64,000 nucleotides of DNA from Sphingobacteriia bacterium (GCA_017304675.1 JAFKLS010000017.1:62001-126000); one strand, 5' to 3'. Positions 53,575-62,878 are shown, counted from the first letter of the stretch. A program made the numbers and translations. The notes: generated by a model not told the origin, from the sequence alone.

Positions 53575-54957
53575 TTAGAAGTAGAACCAGTTGAATACCA
53601 CTGTAGGGAAAATGCCAACAATAATAATAATGGCCGCTAATAGTAACAAGGTTAATTTAAAAGAAGGCTTTATTTCTGACACAGCAGCCTCCCCATCTTT
53701 AAAATACATGGCCTGTATTACTTTAAAATAATAATAAGCACTAATAGCTGCAAAGACAAGAGCTACGATTACCAGCCATAAGATAGAAGTATCCTGTTTT
53801 AAAGCTGCTGCCAACACGTAATATTTTGCAAAGAAGCCGGCTGTTAGAGGTATACCTGCCAATGATAGTAAGAATACCGTATTTGCAAAAGCCAGTAATG
53901 GTTGTGTTTTTGCTAACCCATTATACCCTTCAAAAGTATAATCTTTCATTTTCAGGAGTATAGAGAAAATACCGATTGTTGCAATGCTGTAAGCAACAGT
54001 ATAAAGCAACAAGCCTTCTTTTGCAACATCATTCAAACCAACAAGTGCAAACAGCATAAAGCCTGCCTGGGCTATACTGGAATAAGCCAGCATACGTTTT
54101 ACGCTTTGCTGAAAAACGGCTGTAACATTCCCTACCAGCAAAGTGGCTATAATGATCACAGGCATTAGAATGGTCCATGAAACGCCCATATCAGCGCTTC
54201 TCGATTCAAAAAGTCGAATAAAAGCAATAAACCCTGCAGCTTTTACAATAGTAGCCATAAAAGAGGTGAATACTGTAGGCGCTCCATCGTATACGTCTGG
54301 TGTCCAGAAATGGAAAGGGGCAGCCGATACTTTAAAGGCCAATGCAATAAACATGAGCAGCAAACCCAGTGGAATTAATATGCCTGAGTTTACCGGTTCG
54401 TTTGCCACACGGTTAACATCTATATTAAAATTGCCTGATGCTCCGTAATATAAAGCAATACCCATTAGCATAATGCCTGTAGAGAAAGATCCCATGAGGA
54501 AATACTTTAAAGAGGCTTCGTTGCTTTTTAAATTCTTTTTATCTGAACCTGTTAAAACAAACAGCGGAATGGTTAGTATTTCAATACCCAAAAACAGCAT
54601 CAATAAATTATTGTAAGAAGCTAAAATGCTCACGCCAGTTAATACAAAAAATATCAGTGCAAAATAATCGGCGGAATTAGCTCCTACTTTTACCACTTCA
54701 TCGCCGCTGATGATAGTATATAACAATGTAGCTCCAATGACCAGTGTTGTAAAATACATGCCAAACCTGTTAAAATTAAGCATGCCATGCACATTAATAT
54801 TTATTTTGAAAATATCGTTGGCATCTGCCAAATGTGCCACAAGCAATACGGCCATGGCTGCTATAGCAATGTTTTTTATGGATTGTTTACTATTGGTAAC
54901 AATGCCACTGAACATCATTACCATACCCATTAAAGCAGAAACAATTATAGAATTCAT
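53575..54957 (-). CDS. nuoN: NADH-quinone oxidoreductase subunit N
   Basis: A 460-residue antiporter-like membrane subunit of complex I, one of the three proton pumps. About 14 hydrophobic helices are visible. Conserved charges sit in the helices, for example GIEILTIPLFVLTGSDKKNL, FKVSAAPFHFWTPDVYDGAP, and VKRMLAYSSIAQAGF. It is the last gene of the nuo operon and starts 27 bp after nuoM. Confidence 0.94.
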   Translation of the reverse strand: MNSIIVSALMGMVMMFSGIVTNSKQSIKNIAIAAMAVLLVAHLADANDIFKININVHGMLNFNRFGMYFTTLVIGATLLYTIISGDEVVKVGANSADYFALIFFVLTGVSILASYNNLLMLFLGIEILTIPLFVLTGSDKKNLKSNEASLKYFLMGSFSTGIMLMGIALYYGASGNFNIDVNRVANEPVNSGILIPLGLLLMFIALAFKVSAAPFHFWTPDVYDGAPTVFTSFMATIVKAAGFIAFIRLFESRSADMGVSWTILMPVIIIATLLVGNVTAVFQQSVKRMLAYSSIAQAGFMLFALVGLNDVAKEGLLLYTVAYSIATIGIFSILLKMKDYTFEGYNGLAKTQPLLAFANTVFLLSLAGIPLTAGFFAKYYVLAAALKQDTSILWLVIVALVFAAISAYYYFKVIQAMYFKDGEAAVSEIKPSFKLTLLLLAAIIIIVGIFPTVVFNWFYF

Positions 54958-54984
54958 GTTATCCTTATTCCTTTAAAGGAAAGT

Positions 54985-56415
54985 TTATTTATTAAAAATC
55001 GTTTTGATGGTATCGCCAGTTAAATTAAACACCGGTTGCGGATACACTCCCAATATAATAATCAACAACACTAATACAATCAATATCCATTTAACATTAC
55101 CGCTTATTTCCACAGCATTTTCTGTAACAGTATTTGTGTTACCATAAAATACTTTCTGTACCATATTTAAAGTGTAAACAGCACCCAAAATAATGCTTAC
55201 GCCTGCAATAGCAGCAGCCCAAACATTATAAGTAAATAAACCGTTGAACATTAAAAACTCACCAATAAATGCATTGGTTAATGGCAACGCAATATTGGCA
55301 AAAGCAAGCACCACTAACAAAATAGCAAGCGTAGGTGCTTTCTGTGCCAAACCTCCCAATGCGCTTATTTTTCTTGTTCCCAATTGTTGCTCTATCGCAT
55401 TGGCAACAATCCACAAGCCAATTACATTAATACCGTGGTTGAACATTTGAATCATCACGCCATTCAAACCGGTTGTATTATTAGCGAAGATGGCTGCACA
55501 CATTAAACCAATGTGGGCAATAGATGAATAAGCAATCAATCTTTTTAAATCATCTTGTTTAATGGCAATGAATGATGCATATAACATTCCTGTTACCGAT
55601 AAGATGATAATAATATTGCTAAAATGAGCTGCATTTTGCGGAAACACAGGAATCAACCAGCGGATCACTGCAAAGACTCCCATCTTCACCATTACTCCAC
55701 TTAATATCATGGTTACAGCAGTTGGTGATTGTTCGTAAGCATCCGGCTGCCATGTATGGAAGGGAAAAACTGGCATTTTAATAGCAAATGCAATAAAGAA
55801 AAGCCAAAACACCAACCCGCTTTTAGCACCTGTTAATTGAATTTTATAAAATGAACTTAATGCAAAAGATTGTTCGGGATTATGATAGTACATATAAACA
55901 ATTCCTGCAAGCATTAACAACGAACCAAGAAATGTGTACACAAAGAATTTAAAAGTAACCTGAATTCTTTTTTCGCCGCCCCAAATAGATGCAAGAAAAT
56001 AAACAGGTATCAATGCCAATTCCCAGAAGAAATAAAACAACAATACATCTGCCGCAGCAAACACGCCTGTTAAGCCGGTTTGCGTTAACAACATTAATGC
56101 AAAGAACTGGTGTGCGTTTTTGTATTCATTATTGTAAGTAGCAATGAAAACAACAGGAAAAGAAATGGCTGTTAACAGGGTTAGCATTTTACCCATTCCA
56201 TCTAATTGCAAAGTAAACCTGCTGCCGAAAGTTGGCAACCATGCAGCATCATATTGCAATTGAGATGCTGCAGCTCCTGAAACCGAAAATACAGAAACAG
56301 CCAGTGTAACAAGAGATACGGCCAGTGCAAAATTCTTTGCAGTTTTTGCATCTTTCAATACAAAAGTGATTAAGCCACCGAGTAAAGGAATCAATATCAG
56401 TAAAAGAGAAATCAT
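54985..56415 (-). CDS. nuoM: NADH-quinone oxidoreductase subunit M
   Basis: A 476-residue proton-pumping subunit of complex I with about 14 membrane helices. Family motifs include FYFFWELALIPVYFLASIWG (the catalytic Glu in TM5), FAIKMPVFPFHTWQPDAYEQ, and DLKRLIAYSSIAHIGL. It follows nuoL by 24 bp and precedes nuoN. Confidence 0.95.
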   Translation of the reverse strand: MISLLLILIPLLGGLITFVLKDAKTAKNFALAVSLVTLAVSVFSVSGAAASQLQYDAAWLPTFGSRFTLQLDGMGKMLTLLTAISFPVVFIATYNNEYKNAHQFFALMLLTQTGLTGVFAAADVLLFYFFWELALIPVYFLASIWGGEKRIQVTFKFFVYTFLGSLLMLAGIVYMYYHNPEQSFALSSFYKIQLTGAKSGLVFWLFFIAFAIKMPVFPFHTWQPDAYEQSPTAVTMILSGVMVKMGVFAVIRWLIPVFPQNAAHFSNIIIILSVTGMLYASFIAIKQDDLKRLIAYSSIAHIGLMCAAIFANNTTGLNGVMIQMFNHGINVIGLWIVANAIEQQLGTRKISALGGLAQKAPTLAILLVVLAFANIALPLTNAFIGEFLMFNGLFTYNVWAAAIAGVSIILGAVYTLNMVQKVFYGNTNTVTENAVEISGNVKWILIVLVLLIIILGVYPQPVFNLTGDTIKTIFNK

Positions 56416-56439
56416 ATTTCAGTTGCCTTACGGCCTTTG

Positions 56440-58344
56440 TTATTTAGTAAATAGTTTATAAATAAATCCATCGTTAACCCAAATCAGAACAATTACAACA
56501 ATGGCCATCACCATAAATAAAATATAACCGCCAACTTGCCCGCTTTGAATTAATCTTATTTGTCTTGATGAATAACTAACCAATCTTCCCACTCCATTTA
56601 CAATGCCATCAATACCACTTTTTTCAACTACATTTTTAAAGAAGCCCGCCAAATTGTTTAATGGATTTACAATCACTGCATCATACAATTCATCTATATA
56701 CCATTTGTTCTCCAAAGTTTTTCCCAAACCCTGAGCATCTTGCAGGTCAGGTTTTTTACTGAATTTATTAATTGCAAAGATGATTGCAATAGCCGCTATG
56801 GCAACTGAAATGCCCATTAACATATATTCTGTTTGGTGCGCAATTTCATGATGCTGTTCTGTTACTAAAACAGGAGATAAAAATTCATGCAATGCATGAT
56901 GGCCACCCAATACTTCAGGCACCCCAACAAATCCACCGATAACACTCAATACCGCAAGCACAATTAATGGAATGGTCATTGCAGAAGGGCTTTCATGCAA
57001 ATGATGTTCCTGATCTTGTGTTCCTCTGAATGTTCCCAAAAAAGTTGTTGCATATAAACGGAACATGTAAAATGCAGTCATGGCAGCACCTGCAACACCT
57101 AAGCCCCAATAAATTGGGTTGTGTGCAAATGCAGCGGCTAATATTTCATCTTTGGAAAAGAATCCGCTGAATGGCGGAATACCGGAAATAGCAATACAAC
57201 CTAACAAGAATGTAATGTGTGTGATGGGAAGATGTTTTTTCAATCCACCCATTTTGCGAATATCTTGTTCATGATGCATTGCATGAATAACAGAACCTGC
57301 TCCCAGGAATAACAATGCTTTGAAGAATGCATGTGTCATTACATGAAATACAGCTCCGGTATAAGCACCAACACCCAAGCCTAGAAACATATATCCTAAC
57401 TGACTTACTGTTGAATAAGCCAACACTTTTTTAATATCGTTTTGTTTCAATGCAATGGTTGCACTGAACAATGCAGTTGCCAATCCGATGATAGCTACTA
57501 AGTTTTGTGCAACTTCACTTGCAGAATACAACAGATTGCTTCTCGCAATCATATAGATACCTGCTGTAACCATTGTTGCAGCGTGGATTAATGCAGATAC
57601 AGGCGTTGGACCGGCCATTGCATCGGGCAACCAAGTATATAAAGGGATCTGTGCACTCTTACCCATTGCACCTACAAATAATAAAATAGTGATTGCAGTA
57701 ATATCTGTTGATGATAATTTTTGAATGGAATCGTTAGTGAATACATCAGCATAATTCACAGTTCCCAATTTTGCAATGATCCAGAATATTGCTAATAAGA
57801 AGCCAAGATCACCAATTCTATTCATGATGAAAGCTTTCTTTGCTGCATAGTTATAGTTATCGTTTTTAAACCAGAAACCGATCAATAAATAAGAACACAA
57901 GCCAACACCTTCCCAACCAATGAACATAATTACATAATTGGCTCCCATTACCAACAACAACATAGAGAACACAAACAAATTGAGGTACGCAAAATATCTT
58001 CCGAAATGCTGCGGCTCCTCCTCATGCATGTATGCTGTAGAATACAAGTGAATTAAAAAACCCACTCCGGTAATGATTAGCAAGAATAAAGAAGACAATT
58101 GATCTACCTGGAAAGCAAAAGGTATGGTTAGGTTTTGAACATTAATGAAGTTAAAATAATTTACTGTTGCCACTGCTCCGTTCTTTACCTGAAAGAAGAG
58201 CATTAAGCTAACTACAAAAGAAGCAAGTATAGCTCCTGAGCCAATGGTTCCTATCATAGATTTTGAAAGAGATTTTCTTCCCAATCCATTGATCAGAAAT
58301 CCTAATAAAGGAAATAAAGGAACTAAGTACACTAATTGATTCAT
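56440..58344 (-). CDS. nuoL: NADH-quinone oxidoreductase subunit L
   Basis: A 634-residue subunit, the largest proton pump of complex I, which also carries the long lateral helix near its C-terminus. Visible motifs are FIGWEGVGLCSYLLIGFW (conserved Glu), SAQIPLYTWLPDAMAGPTPV and NDIKKVLAYSTVSQLGYM. A His-rich loop (about residues 470-490: GHHALHEF, EQHHEIAHQ) lies late in the chain. A short repeat precedes its ATG by 5 bases. It sits 63 bp downstream of nuoK. Confidence 0.95.
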   Translation of the reverse strand: MNQLVYLVPLFPLLGFLINGLGRKSLSKSMIGTIGSGAILASFVVSLMLFFQVKNGAVATVNYFNFINVQNLTIPFAFQVDQLSSLFLLIITGVGFLIHLYSTAYMHEEEPQHFGRYFAYLNLFVFSMLLLVMGANYVIMFIGWEGVGLCSYLLIGFWFKNDNYNYAAKKAFIMNRIGDLGFLLAIFWIIAKLGTVNYADVFTNDSIQKLSSTDITAITILLFVGAMGKSAQIPLYTWLPDAMAGPTPVSALIHAATMVTAGIYMIARSNLLYSASEVAQNLVAIIGLATALFSATIALKQNDIKKVLAYSTVSQLGYMFLGLGVGAYTGAVFHVMTHAFFKALLFLGAGSVIHAMHHEQDIRKMGGLKKHLPITHITFLLGCIAISGIPPFSGFFSKDEILAAAFAHNPIYWGLGVAGAAMTAFYMFRLYATTFLGTFRGTQDQEHHLHESPSAMTIPLIVLAVLSVIGGFVGVPEVLGGHHALHEFLSPVLVTEQHHEIAHQTEYMLMGISVAIAAIAIIFAINKFSKKPDLQDAQGLGKTLENKWYIDELYDAVIVNPLNNLAGFFKNVVEKSGIDGIVNGVGRLVSYSSRQIRLIQSGQVGGYILFMVMAIVVIVLIWVNDGFIYKLFTK

Positions 58345-58349
58345 ATTGA

Positions 58350-58373
58350 AAAGTCAAAAGTTAAAAGTCAAAA
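58350..58373. repeat. 24-bp repeat before nuoL, identical to one before nuoG
   Basis: The 24 bases here are exactly the same as those at 62447-62470. The core is AAAGTCAAAAGTTAAAAGTC with further A bases, made of AAAAGT(C/T) units. It lies 5 bp before the nuoL ATG on the minus strand. More A/T-rich repeat tracts of the form CTTTTTA extend to about 58410. Confidence 0.85.
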
Positions 58374-58407
58374 GCTAAATTTATTTTTACTTTTTAATCT
58401 TTACTTT

Positions 58408-58743
58408 TTAGTTTTTAAGTCTGTTTAAAAAATTCACATCAACCGAATGTGTGTTTCTGAACATCATTACAATAATGGCCAGGCCAACACTTACTTCTGC
58501 AGCGGCCACTACCATAATAAAGAATACAAACAATTGGCCTTCAATGCCGGCTTGTGTTGCCTTATCTGCTGCCAGTACTGTATTATGGTGCATTTTAGAA
58601 AAAGCCACCAACAGCAAATTCACCGCATTCAACATTAACTCAATACACATAAAAATAATAATGGCATTACGGCGTGTTAAAACACCAACAATGCCAATAC
58701 AAAACAAGGCCAACGATAAAACAATATAATACTGAATAGGCAT
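58408..58743 (-). CDS. nuoK: NADH-quinone oxidoreductase subunit K
   Basis: A 111-residue membrane subunit with three helices (about 3-22, 29-50, 66-93). The conserved Glu residues are visible in [20 protein letters not shown] and in [18 protein letters not shown]. The sequence before nuoK is free of genes for 96 bp. It is the proton-path partner of nuoJ in complex I. Confidence 0.95.
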   Translation of the reverse strand: MPIQYYIVLSLALFCIGIVGVLTRRNAIIIFMCIELMLNAVNLLLVAFSKMHHNTVLAADKATQAGIEGQLFVFFIMVVAAAEVSVGLAIIVMMFRNTHSVDVNFLNRLKN

Positions 58744-58839
58744 TTTCTAAACTTTATGCTTTAAGCAAAGGCTCAAAGCTTTTTTGAAATTATTTTTAAT
58801 AAAGCATTCAGCTTTCGGCCTTACGCTTTTTGCATTTAA

Positions 58840-59343
58840 TTAATTTTTCTTTCCAATCACAACAGCTCCAATCATGGCGCTTAAAAACAATACGCTGCTT
58901 ATCTCAAATGGCACCACATAATCACTGAACAACGCTTTTCCCAAATTTTTAATCAATCCTATGTTTCCGTCTTTTAATAAAACCTGTTTATTGGTTACCT
59001 CCGAGGCCTGCCTTATCAGCGATACCAATATCATCAGTAAACAACCACCCGAAACAACTCCGGCTAACTTTAACCAAAGGTTTTTTTGGGGTTCTGTTTC
59101 TTTGTTCAAATTCATCAGCATTACTACAAATAAGAATAGTACCATAATGGCACCTGCATAAACAATCATATTTACAATTGCCAAGAATTGAGCATTCAAT
59201 AAAATATAATGACCCGAAATAGAAAAGAACACAGCAATAAGCCAAAGCACGCTGTGTACGGGGTTTTTACTAAGCAGTACCATGATGGCGCTAAACAATG
59301 CCACTACACTTAAAATCCAGAATAATATTTGTGTTGCACTCAT
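58840..59343 (-). CDS. nuoJ: NADH-quinone oxidoreductase subunit J
   Basis: A 167-residue complex I membrane subunit with five helices. Motifs are LSKNPVHSVLWLIAVFFSIS, the highly conserved NMIVYAGAIMVLFLFVVMLM with its pi-bulge Tyr-Ala-Gly, and a C-terminal helix FEISSVLFLSAMIGAVVIGK. It lies 73 bp behind nuoI. An A/T repeat tract fills that gap. Confidence 0.95.
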   Translation of the reverse strand: MSATQILFWILSVVALFSAIMVLLSKNPVHSVLWLIAVFFSISGHYILLNAQFLAIVNMIVYAGAIMVLFLFVVMLMNLNKETEPQKNLWLKLAGVVSGGCLLMILVSLIRQASEVTNKQVLLKDGNIGLIKNLGKALFSDYVVPFEISSVLFLSAMIGAVVIGKKN

Positions 59344-59402
59344 TTGAATTAAGAATTAAAAATTAAAAATTAAAAATCGATAAGCACTCTTAATTTTTAA
59401 TT
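59344..59402. repeat. A/T repeat tract between nuoI and nuoJ
   Basis: Tandem seven-base units AATTAAA run from 59354 to about 59377. A 13-base inverted copy (TTAATTTTTAATT) is at 59390-59402, so the mRNA could form a hairpin just before nuoJ. It ends directly at the nuoJ start codon. Confidence 0.75.
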
Positions 59403-59416
59403 ATCCGTTTTTCGTT

Positions 59417-59947
59417 TTACTTTCCTTTTGCTTTTGCATATCCTTCGGGGTCTGTTTTTGGATTTGGAATTAATAAATTCTCTTTCCCATATATAAACCC
59501 GCTTCTTGTAAAATTAGCAGCAGCAAAAGTTTCACTTAAATAAATAGCATCTTTAGGACAGGCCTCCTCACATAATCCACAAAAAATACAACGCAACATA
59601 TTAATCTCGTATTTCGCAGCGTATTTTTCTTCCCTGTATAAATTTTCCTCGCCCGGTAAACGTTCGGCAGCTTCCATTGTAATAGCTTCTGCCGGACAAG
59701 CCACCGCACACAACCCGCATGCAGTGCATCTTTCACGGCCTTCTTCATCCCTGTTCAACACATGCAAACCTCTGAACACAGGACTGAAAGGTCTTTTTTG
59801 TTCAGGGTAATGTATAGTGGGTTGTTTTTTAAATATGTGACTAAATGTAATGAGCATCCCCTTAAAAATATTCCACAGGTAAATGCGTTCCAACCAAGTC
59901 ATTGGTTTACGATTTACCGCCTGTGCTCTTGATGTTAATGTTTGCAT
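59417..59947 (-). CDS. nuoI: NADH-quinone oxidoreductase subunit I (two 4Fe-4S clusters)
   Basis: A 176-residue ferredoxin-like subunit that carries clusters N6a and N6b. The two CxxCxxCxxxCP motifs are seen in RCTACGLCAVACPAEAITM and RCIFCGLCEEACPKDAIYL. It links the hydrophilic arm to the membrane arm. It is 118 bp after the small membrane protein gene and 73 bp before nuoJ. Confidence 0.96.
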   Translation of the reverse strand: MQTLTSRAQAVNRKPMTWLERIYLWNIFKGMLITFSHIFKKQPTIHYPEQKRPFSPVFRGLHVLNRDEEGRERCTACGLCAVACPAEAITMEAAERLPGEENLYREEKYAAKYEINMLRCIFCGLCEEACPKDAIYLSETFAAANFTRSGFIYGKENLLIPNPKTDPEGYAKAKGK

Positions 59948-60065
59948 ATCTGTTCGCTAAATCTTTAGCTTTTAAAGGTTCGCAAAAATATTTTTATAAT
60001 TTATTGATACCAACTTTATCTCTCTTCTCATCTTCGTTGTGTCACTCACTTGTGCTTTCTGTTCT

Positions 60066-60263
60066 TTAACCAGGCTGTTTTATTCTTTTATTATAATCGA
60101 TAAATTTAATCCATTGAATAAATAATGCTGCTGTTATCATTCCCCAAACGAAATCTAATATTCTCTGAACATTACCAGCTTTATCATATGTCAAATTCCT
60201 TATCGAAATGCCTATCCATAATAAACTGAGTATCCATGTTGTTTTTTTCAGTGAATTATTCAT
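60066..60263 (-). CDS. Small membrane protein between nuoH and nuoI
   Basis: A 65-residue protein with two hydrophobic helices (about 9-22 and 36-50) and charged ends. It begins MNNSLKKTTWILSLLWIGIS and has VWGMITAALFIQWIKFIDY later. The gap before the next gene and its start 7 bp after the nuoH stop support coupling to the operon. I know no family for it. It may be an accessory of complex I or an unrelated insertion; the evidence does not settle this. Confidence 0.6.
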   Translation of the reverse strand: MNNSLKKTTWILSLLWIGISIRNLTYDKAGNVQRILDFVWGMITAALFIQWIKFIDYNKRIKQPG

Positions 60264-60270
60264 CTTATCA

Positions 60271-61326
60271 TTATTTATGCAACCATAAAATCACTGCCCC
60301 TGTAATCAGCATATTTGCTAAAGCCAGTGGTAATAAACTTTTCCAACCCAAATTCATCAACTGATCATACCTGAATCTCGGGATTGTCCACCTCACCCAC
60401 ATAAAGAAGAAAATAAAGATCACCACTTTAATCATAAGGCTTATCACTCCCAAAACAGCCAGCCAGTTACCCATACTGGCATGTGCAGCCTCATCAAAAA
60501 ACGGGATATCGTATCCACCAAAAAACAAAGTAGCCATAATAGCGCTGCTAATAAACATGTTTACATATTCCGCAAACAAATAAAATCCCAGTTTCATAGA
60601 GGAGTATTCCTGGTGGTAACCAAAGTTTAATTCATTCTCAGCTTCCGGCAAATCGAACGGAGTACGGTTACATTCTGCAAAAGCACAAACCAAAAAAATC
60701 AAAAACCCTAAGGGTTGGTAAGCAATATTCCACAAATGCCCGGGGGCCTGTTGTTGTTTTACAATTTCGCCTAATTGCAGGGTACCTGTAGTCATTAATA
60801 GTGCAATAAGGCTTATACCCATTGCCAATTCGTAACTAATAGCCTGGCTGGCACCACGTAAAGCTGCCATTAAAGAGAATTTATTGTTACTCGCCCAGCC
60901 ACCAATCATAATTCCATATACACCCAGGCTTACTACAGCAAACACGTATAAGATGCCAACGTTAATGTCGGCAATCTGTAGTTTAACAGTTCTGCCAAAC
61001 ACTTCTACTTTATCTCCCCAGGGCACAACCGCACAAGTCATCAACGCAGCGGTCATGGCCAAGGCAGGGCCTAAAACAAATAATATTTTATTGGAGGTAT
61101 TAGGAATGATTTCTTCTTTCATGATCAGCTTTAATCCATCTGCAAAAGGCTGAAGCAATCCGAAAGGGCCTGCACGGTTTGGGCCTGGCCTGTCTTGCAA
61201 AATACCGGCTACTTTCCTTTCAGCGAAAGTTGTGTACAAAGCAATACCCAAACTTGCTAAAATGATCACTACAATAAGAATTAGTTTTTCAAGTACCAAT
61301 AACCAATCAATAGTTAATAAAGTCAT
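60271..61326 (-). CDS. nuoH: NADH-quinone oxidoreductase subunit H
   Basis: A 351-residue membrane subunit that forms much of the quinone site. Signature motifs are ERKVAGILQDRPGPNRAGP and AECNRTPFDLPEAENELNFG (the conserved acidic quinone-linked loop), with about eight helices. It starts 19 bp behind nuoG. The start ATG 61326 gives a normal length. Confidence 0.96.
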   Translation of the reverse strand: MTLLTIDWLLVLEKLILIVVIILASLGIALYTTFAERKVAGILQDRPGPNRAGPFGLLQPFADGLKLIMKEEIIPNTSNKILFVLGPALAMTAALMTCAVVPWGDKVEVFGRTVKLQIADINVGILYVFAVVSLGVYGIMIGGWASNNKFSLMAALRGASQAISYELAMGISLIALLMTTGTLQLGEIVKQQQAPGHLWNIAYQPLGFLIFLVCAFAECNRTPFDLPEAENELNFGYHQEYSSMKLGFYLFAEYVNMFISSAIMATLFFGGYDIPFFDEAAHASMGNWLAVLGVISLMIKVVIFIFFFMWVRWTIPRFRYDQLMNLGWKSLLPLALANMLITGAVILWLHK

Positions 61327-61345
61327 TTCCTGTATCTGTTAGTTG

Positions 61346-62446
61346 TTATTGATTAAAATCTGTTGAATGAGCGGGTCTGTTCAATAAGCTCAAATCTATT
61401 TCCGGTTTATTTACTTCGCTTACACTATGAATATCCATCAACAATTTCGGGTATCTTCCGTTCATTACCGCGTTGAACGTTTCTTTCGGTTTTTCCAGTC
61501 CAACATAATGCCCTTGTGAAATCACGGAATGGCGATTCACTTTTGTTGGTCCTTCTATTACCCAATCAGTAATATGTTTTTTATCGAAGCGACATTCATT
61601 ACAGATCCATCCAGTTTTACCGTTGCTTGCTTCTTTAATTTCACCCCACTCATCTTTACGTGCAGTAACTCTGAACACTTCATCACCACGCATCCATAAT
61701 TGAACTTCACCACAACAATCAGGATTGCTGCATTTTCTATGTGCATCTACAGGTTTAGTAAACCATACACGATTTTTGAAACGGAATGTTTTATCTGTTA
61801 ATGCACCAACCGGGCAAACATCAATGACGTTTCCGATGAAATCGTTGTTTAAGTTCTTTTGAATGAATGTTGCAATTTGTGCATGATCTCCTCTATCCAA
61901 AACACCATGCTCTCTTTCTTTTGTTAATTGATCTGCAGTGAACACACAACGGTAACAAAGAATGCAACGAGTCATGTGCAATTGGATCTTATCGCCCAAA
62001 TCAACTTTCTTGAATGTTCTTCTTTGAAATTCGTAACGTGTACCCGATTTGCCATGCTCGTAACTTAAATCCTGCAAATGACATTCACCCGCCTGATCGC
62101 AGATAGGGCAATCCAAAGGATGATTAATTAAAAGCATTTCAACAACACCTGCACGTGCATCCTGCACTTTGGGTGAAGTGATATTTTTAACTTCCATTCC
62201 ATCCATTACGGTTGTTCTGCAACTCGCCACCAGCTTAGGCATTGGGCGAGGATCTTTTTCAGAACCTTTACTTACTTCCACCAAACAGGTTCTGCATTTA
62301 CCACCACTGCCCTGCAATTTGCTGTAATAGCACATTGCCGGCGGAGCAACATCTCCACCAATTTGTCTTGCAGCCTGCAAAATAGTTGTACCTGCAGGAA
62401 CTTCTACAGTTATGTTATCGATGGTTACTTTAAATAAATCACTCAT
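61346..62446 (-). CDS. nuoG: NADH-quinone oxidoreductase subunit G, short form (2Fe-2S/4Fe-4S protein)
   Basis: A 366-residue NuoG. It has the N-terminal 2Fe-2S ferredoxin domain (PPAMCYYSKLQGSGGKCRTC, about 35-54), the His/Cys cluster (CPICDQAGECHLQDLSYEHG), and the 4Fe-4S segment MTRCILCYRCVF. A further cysteine set follows in CSNPDCCGEVQLW. It lacks the large molybdopterin-like domain of E. coli NuoG (about 900 residues); a short NuoG is known in this phylum. The start is just after an exact 24-bp repeat. Confidence 0.92.
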   Translation of the reverse strand: MSDLFKVTIDNITVEVPAGTTILQAARQIGGDVAPPAMCYYSKLQGSGGKCRTCLVEVSKGSEKDPRPMPKLVASCRTTVMDGMEVKNITSPKVQDARAGVVEMLLINHPLDCPICDQAGECHLQDLSYEHGKSGTRYEFQRRTFKKVDLGDKIQLHMTRCILCYRCVFTADQLTKEREHGVLDRGDHAQIATFIQKNLNNDFIGNVIDVCPVGALTDKTFRFKNRVWFTKPVDAHRKCSNPDCCGEVQLWMRGDEVFRVTARKDEWGEIKEASNGKTGWICNECRFDKKHITDWVIEGPTKVNRHSVISQGHYVGLEKPKETFNAVMNGRYPKLLMDIHSVSEVNKPEIDLSLLNRPAHSTDFNQ

Positions 62447-62470
62447 AAAGTCAAAAGTTAAAAGTCAAAA
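62447..62470. repeat. 24-bp repeat abutting the nuoG start codon
   Basis: Identical over all 24 bases to 58350-58373. It directly touches the nuoG ATG on the minus strand, so a ribosome would meet U-rich TTTTGAC/TTTTAAC units there. No function is known to me. Confidence 0.85.
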
Positions 62471-62488
62471 ACAAAAAGTGATTACTAT

Positions 62489-62839
62489 TTATTTTAAACC
62501 TTTTAATTTCATAATTGATGCTGCTAAAATTTTTGATATTTCATCAGCTTCTTTTAAAATATTTTCCAATTCTACATTCTTTTCAATAAATCCATCTCTT
62601 AATAAACACATCCAATATTTTGTTTCATTACAAGATTTCAAAGCAATCTCATAAAATTTTTTAAACTTCGTTTTCTATGAACTATTTTTTGCTTCTACAA
62701 CATTAGCACCAACCGAAGTAGCTGAACGCATCAATTGCTTTACTACTACTAAACTTAAACTATCCTATTTATGTTTTTTAAGAAACAGAACCGTTGACAA
62801 TGAAAATTTATAACAACGATGCTTTATTTCTTGCTCCAT
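62489..62839 (-). pseudogene. Four-helix-bundle (23S rRNA IVS-type) protein gene with two in-frame amber codons
   Basis: A single reading frame of 117 codons, from ATG 62839 to TAA 62489-62491, with TAG at codon 25 (62765-62767) and TAG at codon 55 (62675-62677). Between them it reads KQLMRSATSVGANVVEAKNS and ends with the family-like KSCNETKYWMCLLRDGFIE and EADEISKILAASIMKLKGL. This matches the four-helix-bundle family usually called S23/IVS-like. No frameshift is present, so the loss is recent or the codons are read through. It lies within the nuo operon, between nuoF and nuoG. Confidence 0.8.
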
Positions 62840-62878
62840 AAAAAACTTTTAGTTTTTCACTTTTGCCTTTTCAGTTAC

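Noticed and set aside
62489..62839. Selenocysteine or pyrrolysine recoding at the stops of the four-helix-bundle gene
   Set aside because: Selenocysteine uses TGA, and I see no pyrrolysine genes or special structures; loss of function is the simpler view.
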